Positions 25,234-35,050 are shown, counted from the stretch's first letter. The stretch: DNA of 40,294 bases from Acidovorax sp. NO-1 (GCF_000238595.1 NZ_AGTS01000086.1:1-40294); one strand, 5' to 3'. Notes: a model not told the origin generated them from the letters alone. Numbers and translations are program-made.

Positions 25234-26307
25234 TCACCCCGCCTTGCGCGCAGCTGCCGCGCGCAGGCGCCCCACCACACCGGTGGGGAAGTAATAGACC
25301 GACAGAACAAACAGAACGCCGAGCCAGAGCAGCCAGCGGTCAGGCGACAAAAGGGCCGACAGCCAGGGCAGCGCACTGGCCGCCTCGCTGCCCATGCGCA
25401 GCAGGTCCTGCAGATAGCTTTGCGCCAGCAGGAAAAGCACCGCGCCGATGGCCGAGCCATAGATCGTGCCCATGCCGCCGATCACCACGATGAGCAGGCA
25501 GTCCATCATGATTTCGAAGCTGAGCGAGGTGTCGGGCCCGTTGTAGCGCAGCCAGAGCGCAAGCATCGCGCCCGCCATGGTGGCAAACAGCGCCGACAGC
25601 ACGCTGGAGGTGGTACGGTACACCACCACGCGGTAGCCAATGGCCTCGGCGCGGAACTCGTTCTCGCGGATGGCCTGCAGCACACGGCCAAACGGCGAGT
25701 TCACGATGCGCAAGAGCGCCAGCACCAGCACCACCGCCATGACGAACAGCAGGTAGTAGGTGATGATCTTTCCGTCGATCAGCACCCCCAGCACTTCGTT
25801 CTCGAACGGCTCGAAACTGGGCGACAGCAGTTGCGGGACCTTGAAGGTCAGGCCGTCCTCGCCGCCCGTCCACTCTGACAGCTGGGAGGCAAGCGTCTGG
25901 AACGCCGCCGCCACGGCCAGCGTGATCATGGCAAAGAAGATGGCCCGCACGCGCAGCGAGAACAGCCCCACGGCCAGCGACAGCAGCAGCGACAGCAGCA
26001 GCGCACCGCCAATGCCCACGCCCAGCGCCATCCACGTGGGCCCCATGCGCGTGGTCGCCATGGCAATGCCGTAGGCGCCGATGCCAAAGAACATGGTGTG
26101 CGCAAAGCTCACGATGCCGGTGTAGCCCAGCAACAGGTCGAAGCTGGCGACCAGCACCACGAAGATCAGCACCTTGGCCGCCACCGACAGCGCCTTGACG
26201 CCCGGGAACAGGAACGGTGCAAACGCCAGCCCGATCAGGATGGCCACAAGAATGACTGCCAGCACCTTGCTGCGCGGGAAATCATTGGAAAGAAGACGGG
26301 TCAACAT
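25234..26307 (-). CDS. livM: Liv-type ABC transporter permease (LivM family)
   Basis: The 357-residue integral membrane protein has many hydrophobic helices (VLAVILVAILIGLAFAPFLF; LLLGYTGIVSFAHTMFFGIG; ALLLSLLLSLAVGLFSLRVR) and the EAA-like loop FGRVLQAIRENEFRAEAIGY typical of LivM. It would pair with the LivH-type permease, which ends 18 nt upstream. The family symbol reflects homology only; here the cargo may be 3-hydroxybutyrate or its oligomers rather than amino acids. The start at 26307 is set by homology, and the longer frame upstream is rejected because it overlaps the permease gene throughout. Confidence 0.93.
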   Translation of the reverse strand: MLTRLLSNDFPRSKVLAVILVAILIGLAFAPFLFPGVKALSVAAKVLIFVVLVASFDLLLGYTGIVSFAHTMFFGIGAYGIAMATTRMGPTWMALGVGIGGALLLSLLLSLAVGLFSLRVRAIFFAMITLAVAAAFQTLASQLSEWTGGEDGLTFKVPQLLSPSFEPFENEVLGVLIDGKIITYYLLFVMAVVLVLALLRIVNSPFGRVLQAIRENEFRAEAIGYRVVVYRTTSSVLSALFATMAGAMLALWLRYNGPDTSLSFEIMMDCLLIVVIGGMGTIYGSAIGAVLFLLAQSYLQDLLRMGSEAASALPWLSALLSPDRWLLWLGVLFVLSVYYFPTGVVGRLRAAAARKAG

Positions 26308-26324
26308 GGTCTTGTTTCCTTGCC

Positions 26325-27311
26325 TTAGCGGTTGGTCACGGGGTACACCCCCTGTGGACGCCACAGCAGGATGGCCACCATGAGCGCGATGTTGGAGAAC
26401 AGCGCCACCTTGGGCGCAAGAAAGCCGGTGTAGTTGGCCATCAGGCCCACCAGCAGTGCGCCAATCAGCGCCCCGCCCGTGCTGCCCAGCCCGCCGATGA
26501 TGATCACGATGAAGATCAGCACGTTGACCTGCGCCCCCATCTGCGGGATGACGTTCTGCTGGTAAAGGCCCCACATCACGCCGCCGAGGCCGGCCAGCGC
26601 CGAGCCCACCACGAACACGCCCACGAACAGGCGGCGGATGCGGTAGCCCAGCGACTCGACCATCTCGCGGTCCTGCACGCCGGCTCGGATCAAGAGGCCC
26701 ACCTTGGTGCGCGAGAGCGTCCAGGCGAGCACGCCGAAGACCACAAGGCCCACGACCACGGCAATCAGGCGGTATTTCTCGATGGCGGCATCACCCACCA
26801 GCAGCGAGCCGCGCATGCCCTCGGGCAGCGGCAGCGGGATCTGCGCAGGGCCCCAGATGACCTTGATGAGTTCTTCTCCAATGATCATGCCGCCCATGGT
26901 GATGAGGATCTGCTTCAGATGCTGGCCGTACACGGGCCGCACGATGAAGCGCTCGAACGCCAGGCCCACGGCGCCGGCCACGGCCATGGCCACCAGCATG
27001 GCCGGCAGCACGGCCATCAGGTTGCGCCAGATGTCGGCGCTTTGCGTGTAGTCGCCCATGGCGCCCAGCACGCTGGTGGCCACAAAGGCGCCTAAAGCGA
27101 TGAACACGCCGTGGCCGAAGTTCAGCACGTCCATCAGGCCAAACACCAGCGTAAGGCCCGAGGCGATGATGAAGATGATCATGCCCATGGCCAGCCCCGC
27201 CACCGTGAGCGTGAGCCAGGTGCTGGGCGAACCGATGAAGGGCAGCACCAGCAGCGCAAGTGCGGGCACCAGCGCCAGGGGCTTCCAGTCGAAATCGCGG
27301 GAGATGTTCAT
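26325..27311 (-). CDS. livH: Liv-type ABC transporter permease (LivH family)
   Basis: The 328-residue permease shows LivH features: WLTLTVAGLAMGMIIFIIAS, GLTLVFGLMDVLNFGHGVFI, RIRRLFVGVFVVGSALAGLG and VNVLIFIVIIIGGLGSTGGA. It has about eight to nine predicted helices. The start at 27311 (MNISRDFDW) removes a basic extension. It precedes the LivM gene by 17 nt. The upstream gap to the LivF gene holds a copy of the hairpin repeat, which could reduce expression of the genes that follow. Confidence 0.93.
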   Translation of the reverse strand: MNISRDFDWKPLALVPALALLVLPFIGSPSTWLTLTVAGLAMGMIIFIIASGLTLVFGLMDVLNFGHGVFIALGAFVATSVLGAMGDYTQSADIWRNLMAVLPAMLVAMAVAGAVGLAFERFIVRPVYGQHLKQILITMGGMIIGEELIKVIWGPAQIPLPLPEGMRGSLLVGDAAIEKYRLIAVVVGLVVFGVLAWTLSRTKVGLLIRAGVQDREMVESLGYRIRRLFVGVFVVGSALAGLGGVMWGLYQQNVIPQMGAQVNVLIFIVIIIGGLGSTGGALIGALLVGLMANYTGFLAPKVALFSNIALMVAILLWRPQGVYPVTNR

Positions 27312-27351
27312 GCCCGGCCTCCTTGCGCGGCCATGGCGCCCTGCCATGTCG

Positions 27352-27414
27352 CTACATTTTTAATAGCTGCTTGCGCTTTACCAGCAAGCGCCAGAGGCCA
27401 AAAAGTCTTGAAAT
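27352..27414 (+). repeat. Intergenic hairpin repeat, copy 4 (plus orientation)
   Basis: CTACATTTTTAATAGCTGCT precedes TTGCGCTT...AAGCGCCAGAGGCC and then AAAAAGTCTTGA. The stem is GCTTGCGCT-type with AAGCGCC on the other arm. This copy lies inside the ABC transporter operon, between livF and livH, unlike the others, which sit at operon borders. Confidence 0.75.
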
Positions 27415-27426
27415 CCGGTGTGAAAC

Positions 27427-28155
27427 TCATAGTGCCAACCCCAGCAGCGATCGCTGCAGCTCTTCGTCCTGCGCCAGTGCGGCCATGCTGCCTGCATGCA
27501 CCACCTGGCCGTTGTCCATCACGGCCACGGTGTCACCGAGCCGCTTGGCGAAATTGATGTTCTGCTCCACCAGCAAGATCGTCACGCCGCTCTTTTTGAG
27601 CTGGTCAAACGCCTCGATCATGTTGTTGATGATCGCGGGGGCCAGGCCCTTGCTGGGCTCGTCCACGATGAGCAGCTCGCGCGGCTCCACGATGGCGCGG
27701 CTCACGGCCAGCATCTGTTTTTGCCCGCCGCTGAGCTTGCCGGCCGGGTGGTTCCAGAACTTCTCCACCGCAGGGAAGAGCTTGAAGATCCACTCAAGCC
27801 GCGCGGTATCCATCTGCGCGGCGTTGCTGGCGCTGCGGGCGGCCAGCAGCATGTTTTCCTTGACGGTGAGGTCAGCAAAGATGCCCATGTTCTCGGGCAC
27901 ATAGGCGATGTTCATGCCCGCGATCTGGGGCGTGTTGAGCGCGGTGATGTCTTTGCCGCCAAAGTGGATGCTGCCCTTGGACGCATGCCACAGGCCCATG
28001 ATGGTGCGCAGCGTGGTCGTCTTGCCCGCGCCGTTGCGGCCCAGCAGCATGGTGAGCTGCCCTTTGGGTACAGCCAGGTCCACGCCATGCAGGATGTGGT
28101 ACGCGCCGATGTGCGTGTGCACGCCCTTGAGTTCGAGGAGATTGGCCGAGCTCAT
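27427..28155 (-). CDS. livF: Liv-type ABC transporter ATP-binding protein (LivF family)
   Basis: The 242-residue ATPase has Walker A GRNGAGKTTTLRTIMG, the signature LSGGQKQMLAVSRAI, Walker B LLIVDEPSKGLAP and the H-loop region replaced, as usual in LivF, by VTILLVEQNINFA. It starts four nt inside the LivG-type gene (ATGA), so the two ATPases are made together and should form the heterodimer that drives the LivH/LivM permeases. Confidence 0.94.
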   Translation of the reverse strand: MSSANLLELKGVHTHIGAYHILHGVDLAVPKGQLTMLLGRNGAGKTTTLRTIMGLWHASKGSIHFGGKDITALNTPQIAGMNIAYVPENMGIFADLTVKENMLLAARSASNAAQMDTARLEWIFKLFPAVEKFWNHPAGKLSGGQKQMLAVSRAIVEPRELLIVDEPSKGLAPAIINNMIEAFDQLKKSGVTILLVEQNINFAKRLGDTVAVMDNGQVVHAGSMAALAQDEELQRSLLGLAL

Positions 28156-28934
28156 GCGGCCTCCTTCTCTGCGTCCTTGCTGACGCCCAGGTAGGCTTCC
28201 TGCACCACGGGCGATGCAATCACCTCCGCCGGCGGGCCATCGGCCACCAGCGTACCGTTGGTAAGCACGATGATGCGGTCGGCCAGCTCGCGCACCACGT
28301 CCATCTTGTGCTCCACCAGCAGGATGATCTTGGTCTTGTCTTTCTTGAGCTCGCGGATCAGGTTCAGGATCACGGGCGCCTCGTCGTGGCTCATGCCTGC
28401 CGTGGGCTCGTCAAACATGTAGACCTGCGGCTCCAGTGCCATGAGCAGGGCCACTTCCAGCTTGCGCTGGTCGCCGTGGGGCAGGCTGGCCACGGGGGTG
28501 TCGGCGCGGTCGTTCATGGCCACGGCCTGCAGGATGGCGCGGGCGCGCTGGGTGAGCGCGGTGTGGTCGCTCCAGATGCTCCACAGGTTCAGCCCGCCGC
28601 GGTGCTTGCCCTCCTTCGTGGCCTGGACGGCCAGGCGCACGTTTTCCAGCACGCTGAGGTTGGGAAACAGGTTGGTGAGCTGGAACGCCCGGCCCAGGCC
28701 CGCGTGCGTGCGGGCCGACACGGACTGGCCGGTGATGTCCTGCCCGCCCAGCGTGACGGTGCCGCTGCTGGCGCGCAGCTGGCCAGAGATAAGGTTGAAG
28801 TAGGTGGTCTTGCCAGCGCCGTTGGGGCCCACGATGGCGGTGAGCGTGCCGGGCTCGAACGAGCAGGTCACGGCATTCACCGCCACGTGGCCGCCGAAGC
28901 GGATGGTCAAGTCCTTGGTGGCCAAGGTGCTCAT
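28152..28934 (-). CDS. livG: Liv-type ABC transporter ATP-binding protein (LivG family)
   Basis: The 260-residue ATPase shows Walker A GPNGAGKTTYFNLISG, the LivG-type variant signature SLPHGDQRKLEVALLMALEP, Walker B VYMFDEPTAGMSHDE and ILLVEHKMDVV, with LGRAFQLTNLFPNLSVLENV between. The start at 28934 (MSTLATKDL) is the family start; the upstream in-frame extension is low-complexity. It is the first gene of the ABC operon and lies 97 nt behind the PHB depolymerase gene. Confidence 0.94.
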   Translation of the reverse strand: MSTLATKDLTIRFGGHVAVNAVTCSFEPGTLTAIVGPNGAGKTTYFNLISGQLRASSGTVTLGGQDITGQSVSARTHAGLGRAFQLTNLFPNLSVLENVRLAVQATKEGKHRGGLNLWSIWSDHTALTQRARAILQAVAMNDRADTPVASLPHGDQRKLEVALLMALEPQVYMFDEPTAGMSHDEAPVILNLIRELKKDKTKIILLVEHKMDVVRELADRIIVLTNGTLVADGPPAEVIASPVVQEAYLGVSKDAEKEAA

Positions 28935-28995
28935 GGGTACAGCTTCTCTTTCTTCAAAGTCATCATCTCGGGGCGTGGCACCAGGCCACCCGGCA

Positions 28996-29020
28996 GGGGA
29001 ATGCGCAGCTGCGCAGCCCC
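28996..29020 (-). terminator. Hairpin between depolymerase and ABC operon
   Basis: GGGG (28996-28999) pairs with CCCC (29017-29020) around a self-complementary TGCGCAGCTGCGCA. It begins 12 nt past the depolymerase stop on the minus strand. There is no U-tract, so it may only partly terminate and allow read-through into livG. Confidence 0.45.
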
Positions 29021-29031
29021 CTGGCGCGGGC

Positions 29032-30519
29032 TCAGGGGCAGGTGCCAATCACGTAATGGTTGGGCGCGGTCTGCTTGAGGGTTTTGGTCACGAACACGTT
29101 CCACAGGCCCATGTTCTGGTTGGATCCCAGGGCGTAGGCATAGCCCCCTGCCGCATAGGCGCGCCCCGCCAGGGTGTGCGCATAGTTGCTGGCCGTGGTG
29201 CACACACCTGTGCCGCCGCCCGATGCAGCCTGGGTGGTGGCTGATACCGGGGCGGAGGTAGCGCCCTCCGCGCCATTGGCGTCCGCGGCGCGCACGGTCC
29301 AGCTGTAGGTGGTGGATGCGGCCAGGCCGGTATCGGTGTAGCTCGTGGCGTTCACGGGCAACGCGTTGACCTTGTTGGCGTTGCGGTACACGTTGTAGCT
29401 GGCGGCACCGGCCACGGCGTTCCAGCCGATGGTCATGCTGCTGGCGGTGGCGCCCGATGTGCTCACGCCCGTGGGTGCGGGAAGGGCCACCGGGTCGGGC
29501 GGCAGCGTGCCACCGCCGCTGGATACGCGGTCCACCATGGCCTTGATGGCGGCCATCTGCGGGCCGGACTTCTTGGCGTAGTTGGCGCTGTCATAGCCCC
29601 ACCAGTCAAAGCAGCTGTTGGTGGCGCCCACGCCAGTCTGCGGGTAGAGCATCACGATGTTGTTGGTGTCTGCCCAGCGGTTGTAGCCGGTGTTGCGCAC
29701 GTATTGCTGCTGCACGTCCGTCAGGTTCTGCTTGCAGCCGTGTAGCACCACATGCAGGCGGCATGCGGTGCTGCTGCCGGCCTGGCAGGCCTGCGGCACA
29801 TAGGCCCAGCCCGTGGTGCCCATGCCGTGGTTGGTGATGAACTGTGTCTGGTTGAACTCGATGAAATTGCCCGCGGGCAATGCAGCGTTGTTGCGCGGAT
29901 TGAGCGGGCCATACAGGTGCTGCAGCATCGCCCCGGCGAGGTCGAAATTGCAGTCGTTGATGAAGGGCGCCCCCTTGACCGTGCAGCCGCTGCCATAGTC
30001 GTCGGTGATCATGGCGTGCTCGGCCGCCAGGTCCTTCTTGTAGACGATGTTGGCCGCGGGCACGAAACTGCCGTAGTAGTTGCGCAGCGCGTCCACAGCA
30101 CCCGGCTTGACCACCGTGTCCAGCGTGCCCGAGAAGAGATAAACCCTGGAGTTCTGCAGGTTGGCCACCGGGTCGATCAGCCCCTGGCTGGCCCAGGTGT
30201 TGGTGGTATTGACCAGCGTGCTGGTGGGAATGCCCGAAGCGCTGGTGCTGGTCATGCAGCGCCCCGTGGCGTTGATGATGGAACCTTCGGCGCAGTTGTA
30301 GGGCCCTGCGGCAAAAATGCCAGCCCCCTTGGCAAAGGTGGCCGAGTACGCCACGTGCATCTGCACCGCCATGAAGCCACCGGCTGAAAGGCCGGAGATG
30401 GTGGTCTGCGTCTTGTCGATATTGAGTGCGGGAAGGTTGACGGCGGCCGTGGCGGAACCCAGCGATACCAGGGCCAGCGCCGCGCTGGCGGTGGCTGCCC
30501 GGATGAAGGCAAAAGTCAT
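29032..30519 (-). CDS. phaZ: Extracellular PHB depolymerase (type 2 catalytic domain, FnIII, substrate-binding domain)
   Basis: The 495-residue secreted enzyme hydrolyses extracellular poly(3-hydroxybutyrate). It has a signal peptide (residues 1-26), then a catalytic domain with the lipase box GLSAGGF and nucleophile Ser45 near the N-terminus, an Asp in SGTLDTVVKPG, and the oxyanion His in VVLHGCKQN after the lipase box. That order marks type 2 domains. A fibronectin-III linker (about 345-430) follows, then a C-terminal polymer-binding domain (SNYAHTLAGRAYAAGGYAYA; GSNQNMGLWNVFVTKTL). The ATG at 30519 has GGAG 9 nt upstream; the in-frame TTG further up includes that site and is rejected. Confidence 0.95.
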   Translation of the reverse strand: MTFAFIRAATASAALALVSLGSATAAVNLPALNIDKTQTTISGLSAGGFMAVQMHVAYSATFAKGAGIFAAGPYNCAEGSIINATGRCMTSTSASGIPTSTLVNTTNTWASQGLIDPVANLQNSRVYLFSGTLDTVVKPGAVDALRNYYGSFVPAANIVYKKDLAAEHAMITDDYGSGCTVKGAPFINDCNFDLAGAMLQHLYGPLNPRNNAALPAGNFIEFNQTQFITNHGMGTTGWAYVPQACQAGSSTACRLHVVLHGCKQNLTDVQQQYVRNTGYNRWADTNNIVMLYPQTGVGATNSCFDWWGYDSANYAKKSGPQMAAIKAMVDRVSSGGGTLPPDPVALPAPTGVSTSGATASSMTIGWNAVAGAASYNVYRNANKVNALPVNATSYTDTGLAASTTYSWTVRAADANGAEGATSAPVSATTQAASGGGTGVCTTASNYAHTLAGRAYAAGGYAYALGSNQNMGLWNVFVTKTLKQTAPNHYVIGTCP

Positions 30520-30600
30520 GTTGTCTGTCTCCAAGTATTTTTCAGGAAAAGTCTGACCAGCCCCCGTGTAACCCGGGGGTTCATGCTTTCAACTCACTGG

Positions 30601-30621
30601 AAAAAGAGGGGCGGCCGCCCC
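30601..30621 (-). terminator. Rho-independent terminator after the first tandem receptor
   Basis: On the minus strand GGGGCGGCCGCCCC (30621-30608) folds into a 5-bp GC stem with a GGCC loop and is followed directly by TCTTTTT (30607-30601). It lies 57 nt past the receptor stop and 80 nt before the depolymerase start, so the receptor is probably expressed mainly as a single-gene transcript. Confidence 0.65.
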
Positions 30622-30632
30622 CGCGGGATGAT

Positions 30633-30665
30633 CCCCGCGCGCGGCACGGTCGTGCCGGCGCGGGG
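30633..30665 (-). terminator. Strong GC hairpin directly after the receptor stop codon
   Basis: CCCCGCGC-GCGGCACG (30633-30648) and CGTGCCGGCGCGGGG (30651-30665) pair almost perfectly with one bulge. The structure begins 14 nt after the stop of the receptor gene and precedes the U-tailed hairpin at 30601-30621. It probably works with that terminator or shields the highly expressed receptor mRNA from 3' decay. Confidence 0.6.
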
Positions 30666-30678
30666 CCACGCAAACAGG

Positions 30679-31863
30679 TTATCGCTGGTTGCGAATCGGC
30701 ACGTTCATTTCTTCAGGCTTGATCTCGCGGACCAGCTCGGGCACGCCCCAGGCAAAGGCCGGGTCCACCTTGATCTTGAAGTGGTACATGCTCTGCATGG
30801 CCTGGTGGTCTTCCTTGCGGAAGGTCATCTTGCCCTTGGGCGTGTCAAAGCTCATGCCTTCCATGGTCTTGATGAGCTTGTTGGTGTTGGTGTCGCCATT
30901 GGTGGCCTTGAGCGCCGTCACCAGCGCCATGGCCGAGCTGAAACCACCGGCCGTGAAGAAGTCTGGCGGGGTCTTGAACTCCTTGTAGTGCGCTGCCACC
31001 AGGGCTTCGTTCACGGGGTTCTTGGGGATGCCGAAGTAGTAGTACGTGGCGCCTTCCATGCCGGGGAAGTTCTTGTACGACGCCATGGCGGGCAGAATGT
31101 TGCCGCCGGTCGAGATCTCAATGCCGTAGCGCTTCAGGTCCATGTCGGCAATCTTGAACGGGTTGCCTGCGCCTGCCCAGACGATCCAGATGATCTTGCG
31201 GCCGGGCTGGTCCTTGAGCTTCTCGATCAGGCGTTGTGCACCTGCGGTGAAGTCGGTGGTGGCGGCGGGCAGGTACTCCTCGTGGGCCACCTTGGCCTTC
31301 TTGACCGCATCCTTGAACGCCTTGACGCCATCGCGGCCAAAGGCGTTGTCTTGTGCCAGGGTGGCGATCGTCACGCCATCCTTGTCCACCGCCACGGCGT
31401 TGGAGATCGCGTCCTGGCTGCTGTTGCGGCCCGTGCGGAAGATGTACTTGTTCCACTTGTCACCCGTGATGGCGTCGGCCACAGCAGGCTCCACCAGCAG
31501 GATCTTCTTGTATTCCTCGGCCACCGGCAGCAGCGCCAGTGCCACGCCCGACGATGTGGGGCCCACGGCAATGTCGGCCTTGTCGTCCGAGTACGCCGCT
31601 GCCAGCAGGCTCTTGCCCAGGTCAGGCTTGCCCTGGTCGTCCTTCTCGATCACCACGATCTTCTTGCCGCCCACCATCATGGTGCCGCCGGTGGCGTAGT
31701 TCAGACCCATCATCAGGCCGGTCTGCGTCTGCTTGCCATAGGCCTCCAGCGGGCCCGTCTTGCTGTACACGTGGGCAATGCGGATCTCGCCAGTCTGGGC
31801 GAAGGCGGGTGCAGAGATTGTGGCGGCCAATGCGGCCAGAGCTACCAGGGTACGTCGTTGCAT
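30679..31863 (-). CDS. Liv-type ABC transporter substrate-binding protein (tandem receptor 1)
   Basis: The 394-residue periplasmic receptor has a Sec signal (MQRRTLVALAALAATISAPA, cleavage after AFAQ) and a Peripla_BP_6 fold starting GEIRIAHVYSKTGPLEAYGK. It is closely similar along its whole length to the next gene upstream (32047-33237); for example IFRTGRNSSQDAISNAVAVD is identical. The start at 31863 has GGAG 8 nt upstream, and the upstream in-frame extension is AT-rich and non-coding. A sigma-54 promoter lies 32 nt before the start. It is placed between the sigma-54 activator and the PHB depolymerase. Confidence 0.94.
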   Translation of the reverse strand: MQRRTLVALAALAATISAPAFAQTGEIRIAHVYSKTGPLEAYGKQTQTGLMMGLNYATGGTMMVGGKKIVVIEKDDQGKPDLGKSLLAAAYSDDKADIAVGPTSSGVALALLPVAEEYKKILLVEPAVADAITGDKWNKYIFRTGRNSSQDAISNAVAVDKDGVTIATLAQDNAFGRDGVKAFKDAVKKAKVAHEEYLPAATTDFTAGAQRLIEKLKDQPGRKIIWIVWAGAGNPFKIADMDLKRYGIEISTGGNILPAMASYKNFPGMEGATYYYFGIPKNPVNEALVAAHYKEFKTPPDFFTAGGFSSAMALVTALKATNGDTNTNKLIKTMEGMSFDTPKGKMTFRKEDHQAMQSMYHFKIKVDPAFAWGVPELVREIKPEEMNVPIRNQR

Positions 31864-31894
31864 GGGGAGGTCTCCAGTTGTGATGCCTGCTAAT

Positions 31895-31910
31895 TGCACA
31901 GTTCGTGCCA
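31895..31910 (-). promoter_or_regulatory. Sigma-54 promoter of tandem receptor 1
   Basis: Read on the minus strand, TGGCACGAACTGTGCA matches the -24/-12 consensus TGGCACG-N4-TTGCW with one mismatch, keeping the essential GG and GC at correct spacing. It is 32-47 nt before the ATG. A CTGATTTTTGGTCA sequence about 80 nt further upstream (31988-32001) could be part of an activator site. Confidence 0.8.
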
Positions 31911-32046
31911 ATATGTAAGTGGTTGATTTATAACGATATTTCCAAACAACCAAAATGGAATGGCTGAAATAAATACAAAACAAATGTCTGATTTTTGGTC
32001 ATTTGATTGGATTTAATGCAGGGTTTGCACCGATTCCGTCCGGCCG

Positions 32047-33237
32047 TCACCGCCGGTTGCGGATGGGCAGGTTCATGTCCTGCGGCTTGATTTCGCGCAC
32101 CAGATAGAGGTCGGCCATGGTGCCCTGGCGTGCACCGGGGGCCACGCGGAAGTGGTACATGCTTTGCAGGGCCTGGTGGTCTTCCTTGCGGAAGGTCATG
32201 GTGCCCTTGGGGGTGTCGAAGCTCATGCCCTCCATGGTGGCTATCAGCTTGTTGGTGTTGGTATCACCCCCCGTCTTCTGAAGCGCGGTGACCAGGGCCA
32301 TCGCGGAGCTGAAGCCCCCCGCCGTGAAGAAGTCTGGCGGCGTCTCATAGCGGACAAAGTGCTGCGTGACCAGCCACAGGTTGGGCTTGTTCTTGGAGAA
32401 GCTGTAGTAGTAGTACGTTGCGCCTTCCATGCCCGGGAACTGGTTGTAGGACACCATGGCGGGCAAAATGTTGCCGCCCGTGGCGATCTCTATGCCGTAG
32501 CGCTTCAAGTCCAGGTCGGCAATCTTGAACGGGCTGCCCCCGCCGCCCGCCCAGATGATCCAGATAATCTTTCGCCCCGGCTGGTCCTTGAGCTTTTCGA
32601 TCAACCGCTGGGCCCCGGCCGTGAAATCAGTGGTGGCGGGAGGCAGGTATTCCTCATGGACCACCTTGGCCTTCTTGACCGAATCCTTGAACGCCTTCAC
32701 ACCGCCCTGTCCAAAGGCGTTGTCCTGCGCCAGGGTGGCGATGACGGCGCCTTCCCGGTCCACTGCCACTGCGTTGCTGATGGCGTCCTGGCTGCTGTTG
32801 CGCCCGGTGCGAAAGATGTACTTGTTCCATTTTTCGCCGGTGATCGCATCGGCCACGGCGGGCTCCACCATCAGGATTTTTTTGTGCTCCTCGGCCACGG
32901 GCAGCATGGCCAGCGCCACGCCAGACGCCGTGGGCCCGACGGCGATGTCCGCCTTGTCGTCCGCATAGGCCGCCGCCAGCAGGCTCTTGCCCAGGTCGGG
33001 CTTGCCCTGGTCGTCCCGCTCGATCACGACAATTTTCTTGCCATTGATGGTCATGGTGCCGCCAGTGGCGTACTCCAGCCCCATCATCAGTCCGGTCTGG
33101 GTCTGCTTGCCGTAGGCCTCCAGCGGCCCGGTTTTGCTATAGACGTGGGCGATGCGAATTTCCCCGGTCTGGCCGAAGGCCGGAGCGGCAAGGGCGCTGA
33201 CCAGTGCGGCCAGCGCAATCAGGGCGCGTCGTTGCAT
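32047..33237 (-). CDS. Liv-type ABC transporter substrate-binding protein (tandem receptor 2)
   Basis: The 396-residue paralogue of the preceding receptor has signal MQRRALIALAALVSALAAPA and mature start GEIRIAHVYSKTGPLEAYGK. The two differ mainly near the C-terminal third (SFSKNKPNLWLVTQHFVRYE here, versus a shorter GIPKNPVNEALVAAHYKEFK) and at the very end, so their ligands or affinities may differ. GGAG lies upstream of the ATG at 33237. It has its own sigma-54 promoter at the same distance as its twin. The gene follows the sigma-54 activator gene on the same strand. Confidence 0.94.
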   Translation of the reverse strand: MQRRALIALAALVSALAAPAFGQTGEIRIAHVYSKTGPLEAYGKQTQTGLMMGLEYATGGTMTINGKKIVVIERDDQGKPDLGKSLLAAAYADDKADIAVGPTASGVALAMLPVAEEHKKILMVEPAVADAITGEKWNKYIFRTGRNSSQDAISNAVAVDREGAVIATLAQDNAFGQGGVKAFKDSVKKAKVVHEEYLPPATTDFTAGAQRLIEKLKDQPGRKIIWIIWAGGGGSPFKIADLDLKRYGIEIATGGNILPAMVSYNQFPGMEGATYYYYSFSKNKPNLWLVTQHFVRYETPPDFFTAGGFSSAMALVTALQKTGGDTNTNKLIATMEGMSFDTPKGTMTFRKEDHQALQSMYHFRVAPGARQGTMADLYLVREIKPQDMNLPIRNRR

Positions 33238-33268
33238 GGGGTTGTCTCCTGGAGTTGTGACCAAATGT

Positions 33269-33284
33269 TGCAGCATCCGTGCCA
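33269..33284 (-). promoter_or_regulatory. Sigma-54 promoter of tandem receptor 2
   Basis: TGGCACGGATGCTGCA on the minus strand matches TGGCACG-N4-TTGCW with one mismatch. Its distance to the ATG (32-47 nt) is exactly that of the promoter of receptor 1. A CTGATTTTTAATCAG near-palindrome at 33392-33406, overlapping the activator stop codon, resembles the motif upstream of the twin promoter and could be an activator site. Confidence 0.82.
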
Positions 33285-33398
33285 ACCCAGCCCATGCACC
33301 CTTCCGTCATAAAACCGACTTGTTTGTGGCCTCAATCCCAGTTTCTGCCTGACTTTCAGCCAACAGGTCTGACCAAGTTCAAGACAGTTGCCTGATTT

Positions 33399-34910
<1,512 letters not shown>

Positions 34911-34987
34911 CTGCGGATGGTAGCGCGGCACGGCGGCCCCAGGCACCTCGGGTACCCGCCCCCTGCATCGGCGATGCACTTCGAATA

Positions 34988-35050
34988 CTATCAAATTAAT
35001 AGCGTTTAGCGCATATCCATCAAGCGCTGGCGGTCATTTTCATTCAAAAA
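34988..35050 (+). repeat. Intergenic hairpin repeat, copy 5 (plus orientation)
   Basis: CTATCAAATTAATAGCGTTT, then AGCGCATATCCATCAAGCGC, then TGGCGGTCATTTTCATTC matches the family layout. The copy separates the tctCBA operon from the sigma-54 activator gene. Confidence 0.7.

Noticed and set aside
25234..26574. A 446-codon version of the LivM-type permease
   Set aside because: The extra 89 residues overlap the LivH-type gene out of frame and are His/Gly-rich noise; the membrane protein starts at 26307.
30519..30534. TTG start five codons upstream of the PHB depolymerase ATG
   Set aside because: The TTG is part of the sequence TTGGAG, which serves as the ribosome site for the ATG at 30519.
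30640..30660. GGCACG...TGCC resembling a sigma-54 promoter before the depolymerase
   Set aside because: The -12 GC falls at the wrong spacing and the match is explained by the stem of the strong hairpin at 30633-30665.
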